Part shown: positions 9,258 to 17,677 of the stretch, piece after piece
Layout: every line of letters starts with the position of its first letter
How positions within the stretch are numbered: the stretch's first letter is position 1
Assembly (NCBI GenBank): GCA_019636535.1
Contig: JAHBXK010000002.1
Coordinates: 151,819 to 215,818 of the forward strand
DNA: 64,000 nt
Source of the DNA: Phycisphaeraceae bacterium
GTDB taxonomy: Bacteria; Planctomycetota; Phycisphaerae; Phycisphaerales; UBA1924
Direction: 5' to 3'
Notes under the pieces: model-generated
The model's database searches: none
What the model saw: the letters and a program-made list of their open reading frames with translations, nothing else
Told to the model about the DNA's origin: nothing
Position numbers and translations under genes: made by a program

Positions 9258-9350
9258 ATCTGCTCCCGCGGCTCGATCGACTCCTCGCCGCCATCGAAGA
9301 CTTTTGTTGGCTCGCCGTTGCTAATGTGTCAACCATGTCCCCGAACGGGT

Positions 9351-9375
9351 GTAAACGATGTCTCCGGTCTATACA
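9351..9375 (-). repeat. Right terminal inverted repeat of the IS
   Basis: Read on the minus strand it begins TGTATAGACCGGAGACATCG, matching the left end at 18 of 25 positions. An inner copy of the motif is at 9326-9345. Confidence 0.85.
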
Positions 9376-9380
9376 GATGG
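9376..9380. repeat. Target site duplication GATGG (right copy)
   Basis: This is the second copy of the 5-bp duplication flanking the insertion sequence; see the left copy at 8039-8043. Confidence 0.85.
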
Positions 9381-9426
9381 GGGCGTGGTGTGTCCGGAGT
9401 GCGGGGGTGGGAGTGCTTCAGGTTGA
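9376..9426 (+). pseudogene. Detached 3' end of the IS-disrupted zinc-ribbon gene
   Basis: These bases begin with the second copy of the GATGG target duplication. In the frame of the gene at 7217 they encode DGGVVCPECGGGSASG followed by TGA. They supply the second CPEC knuckle missing from the upstream fragment. The exact restoration of frame and motif shows the insertion is a clean, probably recent event. Confidence 0.85.
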
Positions 9427-9475
9427 GGCGGGACGGGTGCGGGTAAGTTGTGGCCGTGCTGAATCGCGAGCATCG

Positions 9476-10240
9476 ATGTTCATCAGCCCTCTGAATGACA
9501 GCATGGTGAGACGTTCCCGGACACGTCGGTTCTTGCGGTGGGCGGCGGTGTGGTGGCCGATCGGGGCGGTCGTGTCGTTCGCGGTGGCGTTGGCGGCGAC
9601 GCGGGCCGTGCAATGGAGCCCGGCGGCGCGAGCGATTCTGGATACCCCGAAGGAGTACGTCCAGCCGGAGACGCGCGGCGACTTGGAAGGCAGAATGTTC
9701 ATTTGCCGCTCACGGGTTGCCACGGAGCGGTATTGGGAAGGCAGCCATCCGTCGTCCGATACGATGCGAGGCCAGACGATCAAACAGATGCGCAGTGCCC
9801 GCTATGACCGGAGTTTGCAGACAACGTGCGGCCCGCCCTTTTACCGCGGTCTCCAGTCAACGGAACTGGGCGTGATCGAATGTGGGTGGCCATTGCGAAG
9901 TGCGTGGGGATGGTGGGAAGTGCCTTTATACCAGACCCATGTCGGGCCGCCTTCTGGCGGAATTCATTGGTTCCAACGCTCTTGGAGTGGGTTTCACTTG
10001 GACTACCCGATCCCTTGGTACCCGCTTTGGTCCGGACTCATTGTTAACGCCATCGTCTGGGGCTCAGCGATCGGCGTAGTACCTGTCTGTATCCGGTTGG
10101 TTCGACGGCGGCTACGAGATCGTCGAGGCTGTTGTATCAAGTGCGGATACTCGCTTGCGGGGCTGAAGAGTGACGCGTGCCCGGAGTGCGGCACGGAGCG
10201 CGCGTACGGTGAAATCGCACAACGCTCGACCGCCGTCTGA
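9476..10240 (+). CDS. Membrane protein with C-terminal zinc ribbon
   Basis: From the ATG at 9476 (MFISPLNDS) the product is 254 aa; an in-frame ATG at 9503 (MVRRSRTRRF) is an equally possible start because neither has a strong ribosome site. A membrane helix near residues 23-42 (AAVWWPIGAVVSFAVALAA) is followed by an extracytoplasmic domain with several Trp residues. A second helix (YPLWSGLIVNAIVWGSAIGV) follows, then a basic stretch and the ribbon CIKCGYSLAGLKSDACPECG. This is the same layout as the IS-broken gene at 7217, so the two are tandem paralogues. The ribbon presumably faces the cytoplasm. Function is unknown. Confidence 0.75.
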   Translation: MFISPLNDSMVRRSRTRRFLRWAAVWWPIGAVVSFAVALAATRAVQWSPAARAILDTPKEYVQPETRGDLEGRMFICRSRVATERYWEGSHPSSDTMRGQTIKQMRSARYDRSLQTTCGPPFYRGLQSTELGVIECGWPLRSAWGWWEVPLYQTHVGPPSGGIHWFQRSWSGFHLDYPIPWYPLWSGLIVNAIVWGSAIGVVPVCIRLVRRRLRDRRGCCIKCGYSLAGLKSDACPECGTERAYGEIAQRSTAV

Positions 10241-10277
10241 GCGAGCGGTCGCGCACGGCGGCACTGCATCTTGGAGA

Positions 10278-11816
10278 TCAAAGCAACTTCGCCGCCAGGC
10301 TCGCCAGTTCCGAGCGCTCGCTCTTGGCGAGCGTGACGTGCCCGACCAGCCCCAGGCCCTTCATCTTCTCGATGATGTAAGACAGGCCGTTGGAGGATTG
10401 ATCAAGGTAGGGGTTGTCGATCTGCTGGATGTCACCCGTGAGCACGACCTTGGTCCCCTCTCCAACGCGGGAGACGATGGTCTTGATCTCGTGCGGCGTC
10501 AGGTTCTGCGCCTCGTCGACGATCATGAACTGGTGGGGAATGCTGCGGCCGCGGATGTAGGTGAGCGGTTCGAGGACGAGTTGTCCGTCGGCCATAAGTT
10601 TGCGGATCCGCTGCTCGGTCGAGTGGCTCTCGGCGGTCTGCATCGGGCTCGAGCGCGTGGACATGAGGTAGGTCAGGTTGTCGAAGATCGGCTGCATCCA
10701 GGCTTCGAGTTTCTCGTCCTTGTCGCCGGGCAGGTAGCCGATGTCGCGCCCCAGGGGCATGATGGGGCGCGCGACCAGAAGTTTCTCGTAGCGCTCCTCG
10801 TTGAAGACCTTGGTCATGCCCGCGGCGACGGCCAGCAGCGTCTTGCCCGTGCCCGCGCTGCCCAGCAGGGTGACCAGGCGGATCTCGTCGTCGAGCAGCA
10901 GATCCAGGGCCATGGTCTGCTGCACGTTGCGGGCCATGATCCCAAAGACAGGCTTTCTCGGACCGTTGATGGGGATGAGGTGGTCGGTGTCGGCGAGCCG
11001 TCGCGCCAACCCTGTGTGCGTCTCGTCCTGAGCATCCTTCATCAGGACGAACTGGTTCGAGACGACGTCGCGCCGGTAGGCGATCCCCTCGGGGCTGGTG
11101 GTGTTGAGGGCATCGCCGAGTCGCTCAACGGCGAGCATGCGCTCGGCGTAGAGCTCGTCGATGAGTTCGCCGGGAACAACGGCGGTGAGAAAGCCGTTGT
11201 AGAGACGGTCGGCGTCGACCTTCTGGTTCTCGAAGTCTTCGGTCCGAATGCCGAGCGCATCCGACTTGATCCGCGCGTTCAGGTCCTTGGAAACAAAGAC
11301 GGCGGGCTTGCCCTGCTGGTGCAGGCTCCAGGCGACCGCGATGATGCGGTTGTCGGGCGAGTCTTCCTTCAGGACGCTCGGACGCGTGTGCTCGGCGACG
11401 TCGATGCGGACGGTGCCGGTTTTGCCCGCGGAACGAGACGCGGTGCTGGCGGCCTGCCCGACGGTGGGGCTTGCCTCGCCCCAGGTGACACCGTCGATCA
11501 GCCGTCCTCGGGCGCGCAGACGGTCGAGGTGTCGGATGCACTCGCGGGCGTTGCGGCCGATGTCGTCGTTGTTTCGCTTGAGTTTGTCGAGTTCCTCGAT
11601 GACGGCGAACGGAATGACGACGTCGTGCTCTTGGAAGACGAACAGCGCGTTGGGGTTGTGCAGCAGGACGTTGGTGTCGAGAACGAATCGCTTGATCACT
11701 CCGGGCTGGTCGGCCCGGCGCGTGGCATCGTCCTCCGAAGTGGTCGGGTCGCCTAGTCCGTCACCGTTCCGATCGTGCCCCAACGCTCGGGGCGTCTTGC
11801 GTGCGATCGTGGACAT
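10278..11816 (-). CDS. PIN domain-PhoH family ATPase
   Basis: The 512-aa product starts at the ATG at 11816 (MSTIARKTPRALGHDR), with AAGGAG 13 bases upstream. An N-terminal PIN nuclease domain (about residues 42-190) shows FVLDTNVLLHNPNA and FAVIEELDKLK with the acidic residues expected for metal-dependent RNase activity. The C-terminal PhoH domain has the Walker A motif GSAGTGKT near residue 318, VARPIMPLGRDIGYLPGD, and the Walker B-like MIVDEAQNL near residue 428, followed by LTGDIQQID. This is the PhoH2-type fusion, proposed to be an RNA helicase/ribonuclease. It is a cytoplasmic protein. Inference: a role in RNA decay or quality control. Confidence 0.9.
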   Translation of the reverse strand: MSTIARKTPRALGHDRNGDGLGDPTTSEDDATRRADQPGVIKRFVLDTNVLLHNPNALFVFQEHDVVIPFAVIEELDKLKRNNDDIGRNARECIRHLDRLRARGRLIDGVTWGEASPTVGQAASTASRSAGKTGTVRIDVAEHTRPSVLKEDSPDNRIIAVAWSLHQQGKPAVFVSKDLNARIKSDALGIRTEDFENQKVDADRLYNGFLTAVVPGELIDELYAERMLAVERLGDALNTTSPEGIAYRRDVVSNQFVLMKDAQDETHTGLARRLADTDHLIPINGPRKPVFGIMARNVQQTMALDLLLDDEIRLVTLLGSAGTGKTLLAVAAGMTKVFNEERYEKLLVARPIMPLGRDIGYLPGDKDEKLEAWMQPIFDNLTYLMSTRSSPMQTAESHSTEQRIRKLMADGQLVLEPLTYIRGRSIPHQFMIVDEAQNLTPHEIKTIVSRVGEGTKVVLTGDIQQIDNPYLDQSSNGLSYIIEKMKGLGLVGHVTLAKSERSELASLAAKLL

Positions 11817-12061
11817 CGTGTCTGACGCACTCCTTGCGGCCTGGGGCGGTTGGCCCTCTTGGCGCTTGCGTGGTGTTGGTCGATGCCCTCCGCTCATCCT
11901 CACGGGACCACATCGACCAGATGTTGTTCAGGATACACGATCGGCACGTTCGATCAGCGGACCCGAATGCAAACATCCGATAAAGCCGACTCGCACGCCG
12001 CTGGCTGTCGGAAAGGCACGCGGGCGGGGAAACATGCGAACTTGATGCGAACGAACGGGGA

Positions 12062-12661
12062 TCAAACGAACGCGTCGACGATCAGGATCCCGGCGGCAAT
12101 CAGCGCAAGGGCGGTCTTGATCAGGATCGAGACAAGCCGCCCGACGGCTGCACCCGAGCCGACCTTGCCGGCCTGCTTCCAAGTCATGCGGCCCGCATGA
12201 CGCTCCGCGATCAGCGCCCCCAGGCCCGCGCCGATGGCTGCGCCGAGGATCGTGCCCAAGACGGGGATGGGAATGAGCGGCGTGCCGGCGATGGCGCCGA
12301 CAATCGCGCCGATGATCGAGCCGACCGCGCCCCGGCGAGTACCCCCGGCCTTCGCCGCGCCAACGGCAGAGGAAGCAAAGTCGGTGATCTCACCGATGAC
12401 GGCGATAATCGCCACCGCGCCGAGCGACCACCAACTGAACATCTGGGCATCGACCACCGGCGGTGAGAACAACTGCTCGGCGAGTGTCGCATCGGTCGCC
12501 GAAACTGGTGCGATTTGGCCGCGGGTCATCGACCACCACTGCGCCAGGCCCGCGCACAGGAGCATGAACCAGATGCCCGGCAGCGTCGCGGCGGTGAGCA
12601 ACACGCCAACCAGCGCAGCGATGACGACCGAACCGCCGATGGTGATGTTGAGCCAGTCCAT
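12062..12661 (-). CDS. DUF456 family membrane protein
   Basis: The product of 199 aa has an N-terminal membrane helix (IGGSVVIAALVGVLLTAATL), a second helix around SWWSLGAVAIIAVIGEITDF, and the glycine-rich run SIIGAIVGAIAGTPLIPIPV followed by GAAIGAGLGALIAE. This Gly-zipper pattern is characteristic of DUF456. The C-terminus has another helix (LIKTALALIAAGILIV). It ends 41 bases before the next minus-strand gene upstream and may be in one transcript with it. The molecular function of the family is unknown. Confidence 0.8.
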   Translation of the reverse strand: MDWLNITIGGSVVIAALVGVLLTAATLPGIWFMLLCAGLAQWWSMTRGQIAPVSATDATLAEQLFSPPVVDAQMFSWWSLGAVAIIAVIGEITDFASSAVGAAKAGGTRRGAVGSIIGAIVGAIAGTPLIPIPVLGTILGAAIGAGLGALIAERHAGRMTWKQAGKVGSGAAVGRLVSILIKTALALIAAGILIVDAFV

Positions 12662-12702
12662 GATGTACCCAGACGGTGGTTGGGCGATGAGCGCGCGGGC
12701 TT

Positions 12703-13761
12703 TCAGTCGCTCCCGCCGCCCCCGCTCCCCCCGTCGCTGCTGTTCCCGCCCCCGCCGTCACCCCCGCTCCCTCCACCACCGTCAGCATCGTCGCGCACCT
12801 CATTGACAGCGCTTCCATCCGAGCCAGCCTGCTTGGCGGCCGCGGCCTCCTCGGCCTCAGCGCGGGCGCGGTCGGGGAACGCCGTCCGCTCCATCTCCAG
12901 CACCCACGCTTCCAGCGGATCGAACTTGTAGAGGTCCAGTTCGATGTTCGAGCCGTCATTGAGATTCAAGGTCACGTAGAACTTGTGCCACTTACGCTTG
13001 TCCAGATCCTTGAGATCGGCCGGAACAATGGCCCTGCCGCCCGGCAGTTCGAGACGCTTGGCGGCGGAGTCCCAGCGGAACTTGGTCGATGCGGCGCGAA
13101 GCAGCACGATGGCCAGATAAAGTCCGCCGCCGATGCCCACGACGACGAAGATCCACTGCACGGCCATGTCGTAACTGCTCAGCGGCTTGCTCTTGGCCTG
13201 CGTGTTCCACTTGCGAGTCAGTTCGTCCAGCAGGCCTCCGAGTTCAACCGTGACGCGCGTGTCGTCGGCTCGGCCCGCCGTTGCGTACCCCTCACCACGG
13301 ACAGGGTCGAAGAACAACTGACGCGGCTTGTCCGGAGGCGCCGAACCCGCCGCCGGGCCCGCCGGGGCGCTGGGTGCATACGCCCCGAGCGGCTGCGGAT
13401 CGACGCTGAGTTTCCAGACCGCCGCGAGCGAATCGAGCCAGTCGAGGCGGGCCAATTCCATCGCGGCCTGACGCGACGCCAGGTTGTCGCCGACCGCGGC
13501 CGAAGCGATCTGGTTGCGGCGTCCTCGAAGTTCCGTGCGTGCGGCGACGGGGTCCTCGACTCGCACGCTGCCGGGCGAGAGCCGCCCGGCGCTCCGTGCG
13601 GCTTCGAGGTACACGCGGAGTTTGTACGAGGCGTCGTTGAGCCCCCGGTTCTTGTAGAAAACGGTGGCGTCGAGGAATCCCCAGACCCCGAAGCCGAAGA
13701 GCACGACCATGAAGATGAACTTGGTCGTGAGCCAGCGGCGTCCGAGTCGTGTGGTGTGCAT
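12703..13761 (-). CDS. Two-pass membrane protein with Gly-rich tail, unknown function
   Basis: Start MHTTRLGRRWLTTK at 13761 is preferred because GAGGG lies 9 bases upstream; an in-frame ATG 13 codons earlier lacks a ribosome site. The 352-aa product has a membrane helix near residues 16-35 (FIFMVVLFGFGVWGFLDATV), an external domain rich in Ala and charged residues, a second helix near residues 200-222 (WIFVVVGIGGGLYLAIVLL) and a cytoplasmic domain with RWDSAAKRLELPGG and KWHKFYVTLNLNDG, which looks like a pleckstrin-like or bacterial PH strand pattern (inference). The C-terminus is a low-complexity Gly/Ser/Asp tail. No family recognised. Confidence 0.75.
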   Translation of the reverse strand: MHTTRLGRRWLTTKFIFMVVLFGFGVWGFLDATVFYKNRGLNDASYKLRVYLEAARSAGRLSPGSVRVEDPVAARTELRGRRNQIASAAVGDNLASRQAAMELARLDWLDSLAAVWKLSVDPQPLGAYAPSAPAGPAAGSAPPDKPRQLFFDPVRGEGYATAGRADDTRVTVELGGLLDELTRKWNTQAKSKPLSSYDMAVQWIFVVVGIGGGLYLAIVLLRAASTKFRWDSAAKRLELPGGRAIVPADLKDLDKRKWHKFYVTLNLNDGSNIELDLYKFDPLEAWVLEMERTAFPDRARAEAEEAAAAKQAGSDGSAVNEVRDDADGGGGSGGDGGGGNSSDGGSGGGGSD

Positions 13762-13889
13762 CGCGGTGAGCCCTCGCGGAGAATCGTCGCGGCCGGACAT
13801 CGGCCGCGTCGGCTGAACGGGCAGAGTTTACCGCGTGCGTCGCGGGTTCGTGATCGACGGAATTGGGAGGTTTGGTCGACCCGCGCGCA

Positions 13890-14132
13890 TCAGGCATCGC
13901 GCTCGGCCGGCGAGAGCGCCCGATCCCACCACTCCGCGGCCCAGGCTCGTCCCTCTGCCGTCCTCATCACCGGGTCGAAGCCGCCCTCATCGACTCGGCG
14001 GGTGGGGATGCGCGGCGCAACAAACCCGACGCGCATCGCGCGGGTCAGCCAACGCGAGTGCAACCGGCGCATGAACTCGGCCCGTACCGACAGGTCGTCC
14101 GAGCCGAACAGCCTTTCGAGCCTCTCCCACAT
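13890..14132 (-). CDS. Small hypothetical protein, 80 aa
   Basis: The likely start is the ATG at 14132 (MWERLERLFGSDDLSVRAEF); a longer version starts at 14189. The sequence is amphipathic with many Arg, Trp and acidic residues and ends AEWWDRALSPAERDA. No motif is recognised. It lies between the membrane protein gene at 13761 and the divergent tRNA. The amino-acid make-up looks protein-like rather than shadow-like, but the call is moderate. Confidence 0.5.
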   Translation of the reverse strand: MWERLERLFGSDDLSVRAEFMRRLHSRWLTRAMRVGFVAPRIPTRRVDEGGFDPVMRTAEGRAWAAEWWDRALSPAERDA

Positions 14133-14225
14133 CCCTTGAGCGTACCGCGCGAACCCACGCCCGGCACACAATCGCGAACTACCATCCAACGTGGCCGGAC
14201 GAACTCAGACCCGGCCGCGACCGCT

Positions 14226-14299
14226 GCGCCCGTAGCTCAATTGGATAGAGCGCCAGTCTTCGGAACTGGATGTTGGGGGTTCGAGCCCCTCCGGGCGTG
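14226..14299 (+). tRNA. tRNA-Arg (anticodon TCG)
   Basis: A complete cloverleaf can be drawn: acceptor GCGCCCG/CGGGCGT (first pair G-U), D arm GCTC...GAGC, anticodon stem CCAGT/ACTGG around loop CTTCGGA with anticodon TCG (positions 14260-14262), and T arm GGGGG/CCCTC around TTCGAGC, followed by discriminator G. The CCA end is not encoded. It would read CGA and, with wobble modification, other CGN codons. No integrase lies next to it. Confidence 0.93.
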
Positions 14300-14421
14300 T
14301 TTCCATCAGGTTCGCGGTCGCGAACCGGTGAAGGACTGGAGAGGTGAGGGTTTAGGTTGGAGGGTGTGGAATGGGGGCATCGACGGCGGTGTGGAGGGGG
14401 CCGCACAAGACGGAGTGAGCC

Positions 14422-15765
14422 ATGTCCGCAACGCACGCAGGGGCCGGAACAGCCAAGGTCGTTCATCCGCCGGCAGGGAACGGAGCGGCGGGGGCGGTGG
14501 GGGGGGCTGGCGCTTCGCACGTCGCGGCGGATCGGACGGTTGCGCACCCCTTCGACCGACGCTCGCTGGCTGTGCTGACCGACCTGGAGGCGAGCGGCCA
14601 GCTCAAGCACCTGCGGACGATCGAAGGGCCGATGGACGCCGTGGTGCGTGTTCGCGGGTACGGCGAGTGCCTGTGCTTCTGCTCGAACAACTATCTCGGC
14701 CTGGCCAACCACCCGGAGGTCGTTGAAGCGGGCCGCAAGGCGCTGCACGACTTCGGCGCGGGCACCGCGAGCGTGCGGTTCATCTGCGGCACGTTCGGTC
14801 CCCACGAGGTGCTCGAGTCGACCATCGCCGATTTCTTCGGGTTCGAGTCGGCGTACACGTTCGTCTCGGCCTGGACGGCGAACGAGGCGGTCTTCCCGAC
14901 TCTTTGCGAACCCGGCGACGTCATCATTTCCGACGAACTCAACCACGCGTGCATCATCGATTCGATCCGGCTGGCATCCGTCATCAAGCGCGGCGTGCAC
15001 AAGGCGGTGTACAAACACAACCTGCTCGAAGGGCCGGGCGGTCTGCGCGAACGGCTCGAAGAGGCCAGACGGACCATCGAGCACGAGTCACCCGCCGCGG
15101 CCGGTCGCGAGGCGCAGATCTGGGTCGTGACCGACGGCGTGTTCAGCATGGAGGGCGACATCGCCGACCTCGAAACTATGCGGCGCATGTGCGACGATTT
15201 CAACGCCATGCTCGTCGTCGACGATTCGCACGGGCACGGCGTGATGGGGCGAACCGGACGCGGAACGCACGAGCACTTCCACCTCGTCGGGCACGTCGAC
15301 ATCCTCACCGGCACGCTCGGCAAGGCGCTGGGCGGTGCGGCGGGCGGGTTCGTGGCCGGCTCGCGCCGAGCGGTGGAGATGCTAATCCAACGCGGACGGC
15401 CCACGCTCTTCTCGAACGCGCTGCCCGTGACGGTCGCGTGCAGCGCGAACGCCGCGATCCGCGTGCTCGATCGCGAGCCGGCGCTCGTGCAGCGACTGCG
15501 TGAGAACGGCGTCTACGCCCGCCGGAAGATCCGCGAGGCCGGGTTCGAGGTGATCGAGTCGCCGACCGCGATCTGCCCGATCATCGTCCATGACACCGCC
15601 AAGGCCATCGCGATGAGCAAGCGCCTGCTGGAGTTGGGCGTCTTCGTGATCGGCTTCGGGTACCCGGTTGTGCCCGAGGGCCACGCCCGGCTGCGGGTGC
15701 AGATCTCGGCTGCGCACACCCACGAGCACATCGACGGACTCGTCGACGCGCTCAAGAAACTGTGA
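14422..15765 (+). CDS. Alpha-oxoamine synthase (glycine C-acetyltransferase / KBL-BioF family)
   Basis: The 447-aa product is a PLP-dependent fold-type I enzyme that condenses an amino acid with an acyl-CoA. After an Ala/Gly-rich tail of about 40 residues come the family motifs CFCSNNYLGLANHP, RFICGTFGPHEVLE, DELNHACIID, VVTDGVFSMEGD, VVDDSHGHGVMG and the PLP-binding Lys in TGTLGKALGGAAGG (about residue 303). The RFICGT and FSMEGD forms favour 2-amino-3-ketobutyrate CoA ligase over 8-amino-7-oxononanoate synthase, but no tdh or bio gene is nearby, so the substrate is not settled. Family members are about 400 aa; the excess is the N-terminal tail. GGAG precedes the ATG. Confidence 0.82.
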   Translation: MSATHAGAGTAKVVHPPAGNGAAGAVGGAGASHVAADRTVAHPFDRRSLAVLTDLEASGQLKHLRTIEGPMDAVVRVRGYGECLCFCSNNYLGLANHPEVVEAGRKALHDFGAGTASVRFICGTFGPHEVLESTIADFFGFESAYTFVSAWTANEAVFPTLCEPGDVIISDELNHACIIDSIRLASVIKRGVHKAVYKHNLLEGPGGLRERLEEARRTIEHESPAAAGREAQIWVVTDGVFSMEGDIADLETMRRMCDDFNAMLVVDDSHGHGVMGRTGRGTHEHFHLVGHVDILTGTLGKALGGAAGGFVAGSRRAVEMLIQRGRPTLFSNALPVTVACSANAAIRVLDREPALVQRLRENGVYARRKIREAGFEVIESPTAICPIIVHDTAKAIAMSKRLLELGVFVIGFGYPVVPEGHARLRVQISAAHTHEHIDGLVDALKKL

Positions 15766-15799
15766 TCCCGGCTCATCCGTCCGAGGTTCCACGCCCTGC

Positions 15800-16420
15800 A
15801 TGCAGCATGACGCCGACGACAACTCGCTTGCACGGAGTTGGTTGGCCGCGCTCGGCACGACGAACGTGCGGGCGGAACTGGAGGGGGTCTACGCGCGAAT
15901 CAGCCAGGCGGTGGAGTCGCGCCGCCCGGTCTGCGAGACATCCGGACGGTGCTGCAAGTTCGAACAGTGGGGGCACCGTCTCTACGTGACGGGCCTCGAA
16001 GCAGCCTACACGGTGGCGCTGCTGGGCGAAGTCGATCAGCCGATCCACACTCCCACCGCGAACGCGAGCCCGTCGACTCGGACCGTTTCGCTGATGCAGG
16101 CCGGTTCAGCGAGTCATCACGGCAGGGCGAAACTCGACGCATCCGGTCTGGCCCGAGCGCTCGCCGAGGGCGGCTGCCCCTTTCAAGTCGGCAAGTTGTG
16201 CGGAGTCCACCCGATCCGTCCGCTCGGTTGCCGCGTCTACTACTGCGACCCGACCGCGCAGGAGTGGCAGCAGGATCTCAGCGAGGTCATGCTCGCCGAC
16301 GTGCGCTCGATCCACGAGCGTCACGATGTGCCTTATCGCTACGGCGAGTGGCGAGCCATGCTCAGGAAGTTCCTCGACGAGCGCGGTCGGACCATGCCGA
16401 CCGCGACCGGCGTCAGTTGA
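15800..16420 (+). CDS. YkgJ-type cysteine cluster protein
   Basis: The start is taken at ATG 15800 (MQHDADDNSLARSW), giving 206 aa. It has the pattern CETSGRCCKFEQWGHRLYVT near residues 49-68 and later CPFQVGKLCGVHPIRPLGCRVYYC. These conserved Cys residues match the YkgJ / CxxCxxCC family thought to bind a zinc or iron-sulfur centre. It follows the alpha-oxoamine synthase by 34 bases on the same strand. The end overlaps the convergent CpeT-like gene by 8 bases (16413-16420). Biochemical role is unknown. Confidence 0.82.
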   Translation: MQHDADDNSLARSWLAALGTTNVRAELEGVYARISQAVESRRPVCETSGRCCKFEQWGHRLYVTGLEAAYTVALLGEVDQPIHTPTANASPSTRTVSLMQAGSASHHGRAKLDASGLARALAEGGCPFQVGKLCGVHPIRPLGCRVYYCDPTAQEWQQDLSEVMLADVRSIHERHDVPYRYGEWRAMLRKFLDERGRTMPTATGVS

Positions 16421-17126
16421 CGATCGTGCCAGCACGCAGGTCCATGCGAACATCCGGCGAGACCTTCTTGAAGCGGTACCCGCCCTTGGTCGAGCCCCAG
16501 ACCTGCTCCCCGCCCTCGTTGTAGCCGCGGTCCCACGAGATCATCAGATCCTCCCAGATCGTCACCTCGCTCGTGGCGTACGCCGCGCCGCGAAGCGACG
16601 AGCCGCACGCGGTGCCGCGCGTCCCGCCGTCGAACATGCTCGAGCAGTAGTGATAAGTGAGCGCCACACCGCAGCCGTCCTTGAGCGAGAGCCGAGCCGG
16701 GCTGAGCGATGCGAGCGGCCGATCGTCGGCCCACGCGCCCGCCCATTGCGCTTCGGGCTCTGGAAGCGTGTACACCTCGCTGACGAAGGTGTTTGCCCCC
16801 GTCTTGATCAGGCGATAAACACGTTGGCGGTAGGGTCGATCCAGAGTCGACGCCGCGGCCTGTTCGACGTACAGCCAAGGCCCGTCCGCCCGCTCCGGCC
16901 AGACCTGCACGACCTTCAGTCGAATGTCGGCAAAGTCCGGGTCGGCCTCCGCTTGTTCGGCGGAGGCGAATGAGCCGCTGAGGTAGTCACGCAGTTGAGT
17001 GACTTCGATCGAGCGCATGCCGCCATTCGAAGCGCACCCGCCGAGCCCCGTGGCAAAGAGAGCGAACACGGCGAGAAGGGGGGCGACAACAGCGTGGCGC
17101 GTTTCAGCCAGAGTCGGATTCATCAT
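16413..17126 (-). CDS. CpeT/CpcT-like lipoprotein
   Basis: The 237-aa product starts MMNPTLAETRHAVVAPLLAV and has a lipoprotein signal with lipobox-like TGLGGCAS (Cys near residue 31), so it should be membrane-anchored outside the cytoplasm. The mature part carries family signatures of CpeT/CpcT: LRDYLSGSFASAEQAEADPDF, DGPWLYVEQA, PYRQRVYRL, GCGVALTYH, RGAAYATSEV, ISWDRGYNEGGEQVWG and GGYRFKK. In cyanobacteria this family ligates bilins, but there is no phycobiliprotein here; non-photosynthetic homologues have unknown function. An in-frame ATG one codon later is an equal start. Confidence 0.85.
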   Translation of the reverse strand: MMNPTLAETRHAVVAPLLAVFALFATGLGGCASNGGMRSIEVTQLRDYLSGSFASAEQAEADPDFADIRLKVVQVWPERADGPWLYVEQAAASTLDRPYRQRVYRLIKTGANTFVSEVYTLPEPEAQWAGAWADDRPLASLSPARLSLKDGCGVALTYHYCSSMFDGGTRGTACGSSLRGAAYATSEVTIWEDLMISWDRGYNEGGEQVWGSTKGGYRFKKVSPDVRMDLRAGTIVN

Positions 17127-17677
17127 GCCGCATCATTCGCACGGGTGTGCAAGCGTGCAGTCACCCGCACGCTCGGCCACGCAACTCCACCATCGCATCT
17201 GCCAATCTGTCACCTGTCGCTTTCACGTGACAGTGCGCGGCATGCGGAATCCCCGGTCTAGGGGGATGCGTTGCAGGCTCAAGGGCATGCTGTGAGTCAG
17301 AAAGAGCGTTTGGTTCGCGTTCAGGTCTCAACGGCACCAGTATTCAACTTGTGAAATCCCTTGTTCGCTCCATCAAGCACTTGTGTCAACCGGCACGCCG
17401 TGTGCTCCCTCGCTTTCGTGTGACTTCGCAGCGCTGGCCGAAACCCAAGCCGGCCGATCGATCGGTCGAGGGCATCCGGCACAGACGCCACGCGAACCGC
17501 ATGTTGGAGTGCCATCGGTATCAGGGATCAGGCGCTGACAGCCGATGCATTCCGGTCCGAACCGCACGAGGCGATCGGATCCGTTCGCACACTCCCGAAC
17601 TAACCCCTACTTTGGGGCGTAGCGAGGGGCAGAGCGGGACAGGGCAAAGACGCCCGCCCCCGCCGAAAGAGGTGACC
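17127..17677. other. Long leader region upstream of clpC
   Basis: No gene is supported in these 551 bases. The clpC frame stays open through part of it but without protein-like composition. No CIRCE element or CtsR-like tandem heptamer is seen. An inverted repeat CTGTC...GACAG flanks TTTCACGTGA (17221-17230), which is only a partial parS-like core. No convincing promoter was found. Confidence 0.5.

Larger units (their letters stand above)
8044..9375. mobile_element. Complete IS481-family insertion sequence, 1332 bp
   Basis: The element is bounded by imperfect inverted repeats: the left end reads TGTTGCGCCCGGGGACATGG and the right end, reverse-complemented, TGTATAGACCGGAGACATCG. Counted over 25 positions they agree at 18. 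It is flanked by perfect 5-bp direct repeats GATGG (8039-8043 and 9376-9380). Each end also carries a second inner copy of the GGGGACATSGTTKAC motif (near 8072-8092 and 9326-9345), likely extra transposase binding sites. The single transposase gene lies on the minus strand. The element splits a zinc-ribbon gene. Confidence 0.92.

Noticed and set aside
14226..14299. tRNA as an integration site for an island
   Set aside because: No integrase and no repeat of the tRNA 3' end were seen on either side.
17219..17234. Second parS-like site before clpC (core TTTCACGTGA)
   Set aside because: Only 11 of 16 positions agree with the parS consensus and it is not palindromic beyond the core.
17127..17677. 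CIRCE or CtsR operator upstream of clpC
   Set aside because: No TTAGCACTC/GAGTGCTAA pair and no tandem CtsR heptamer could be found.
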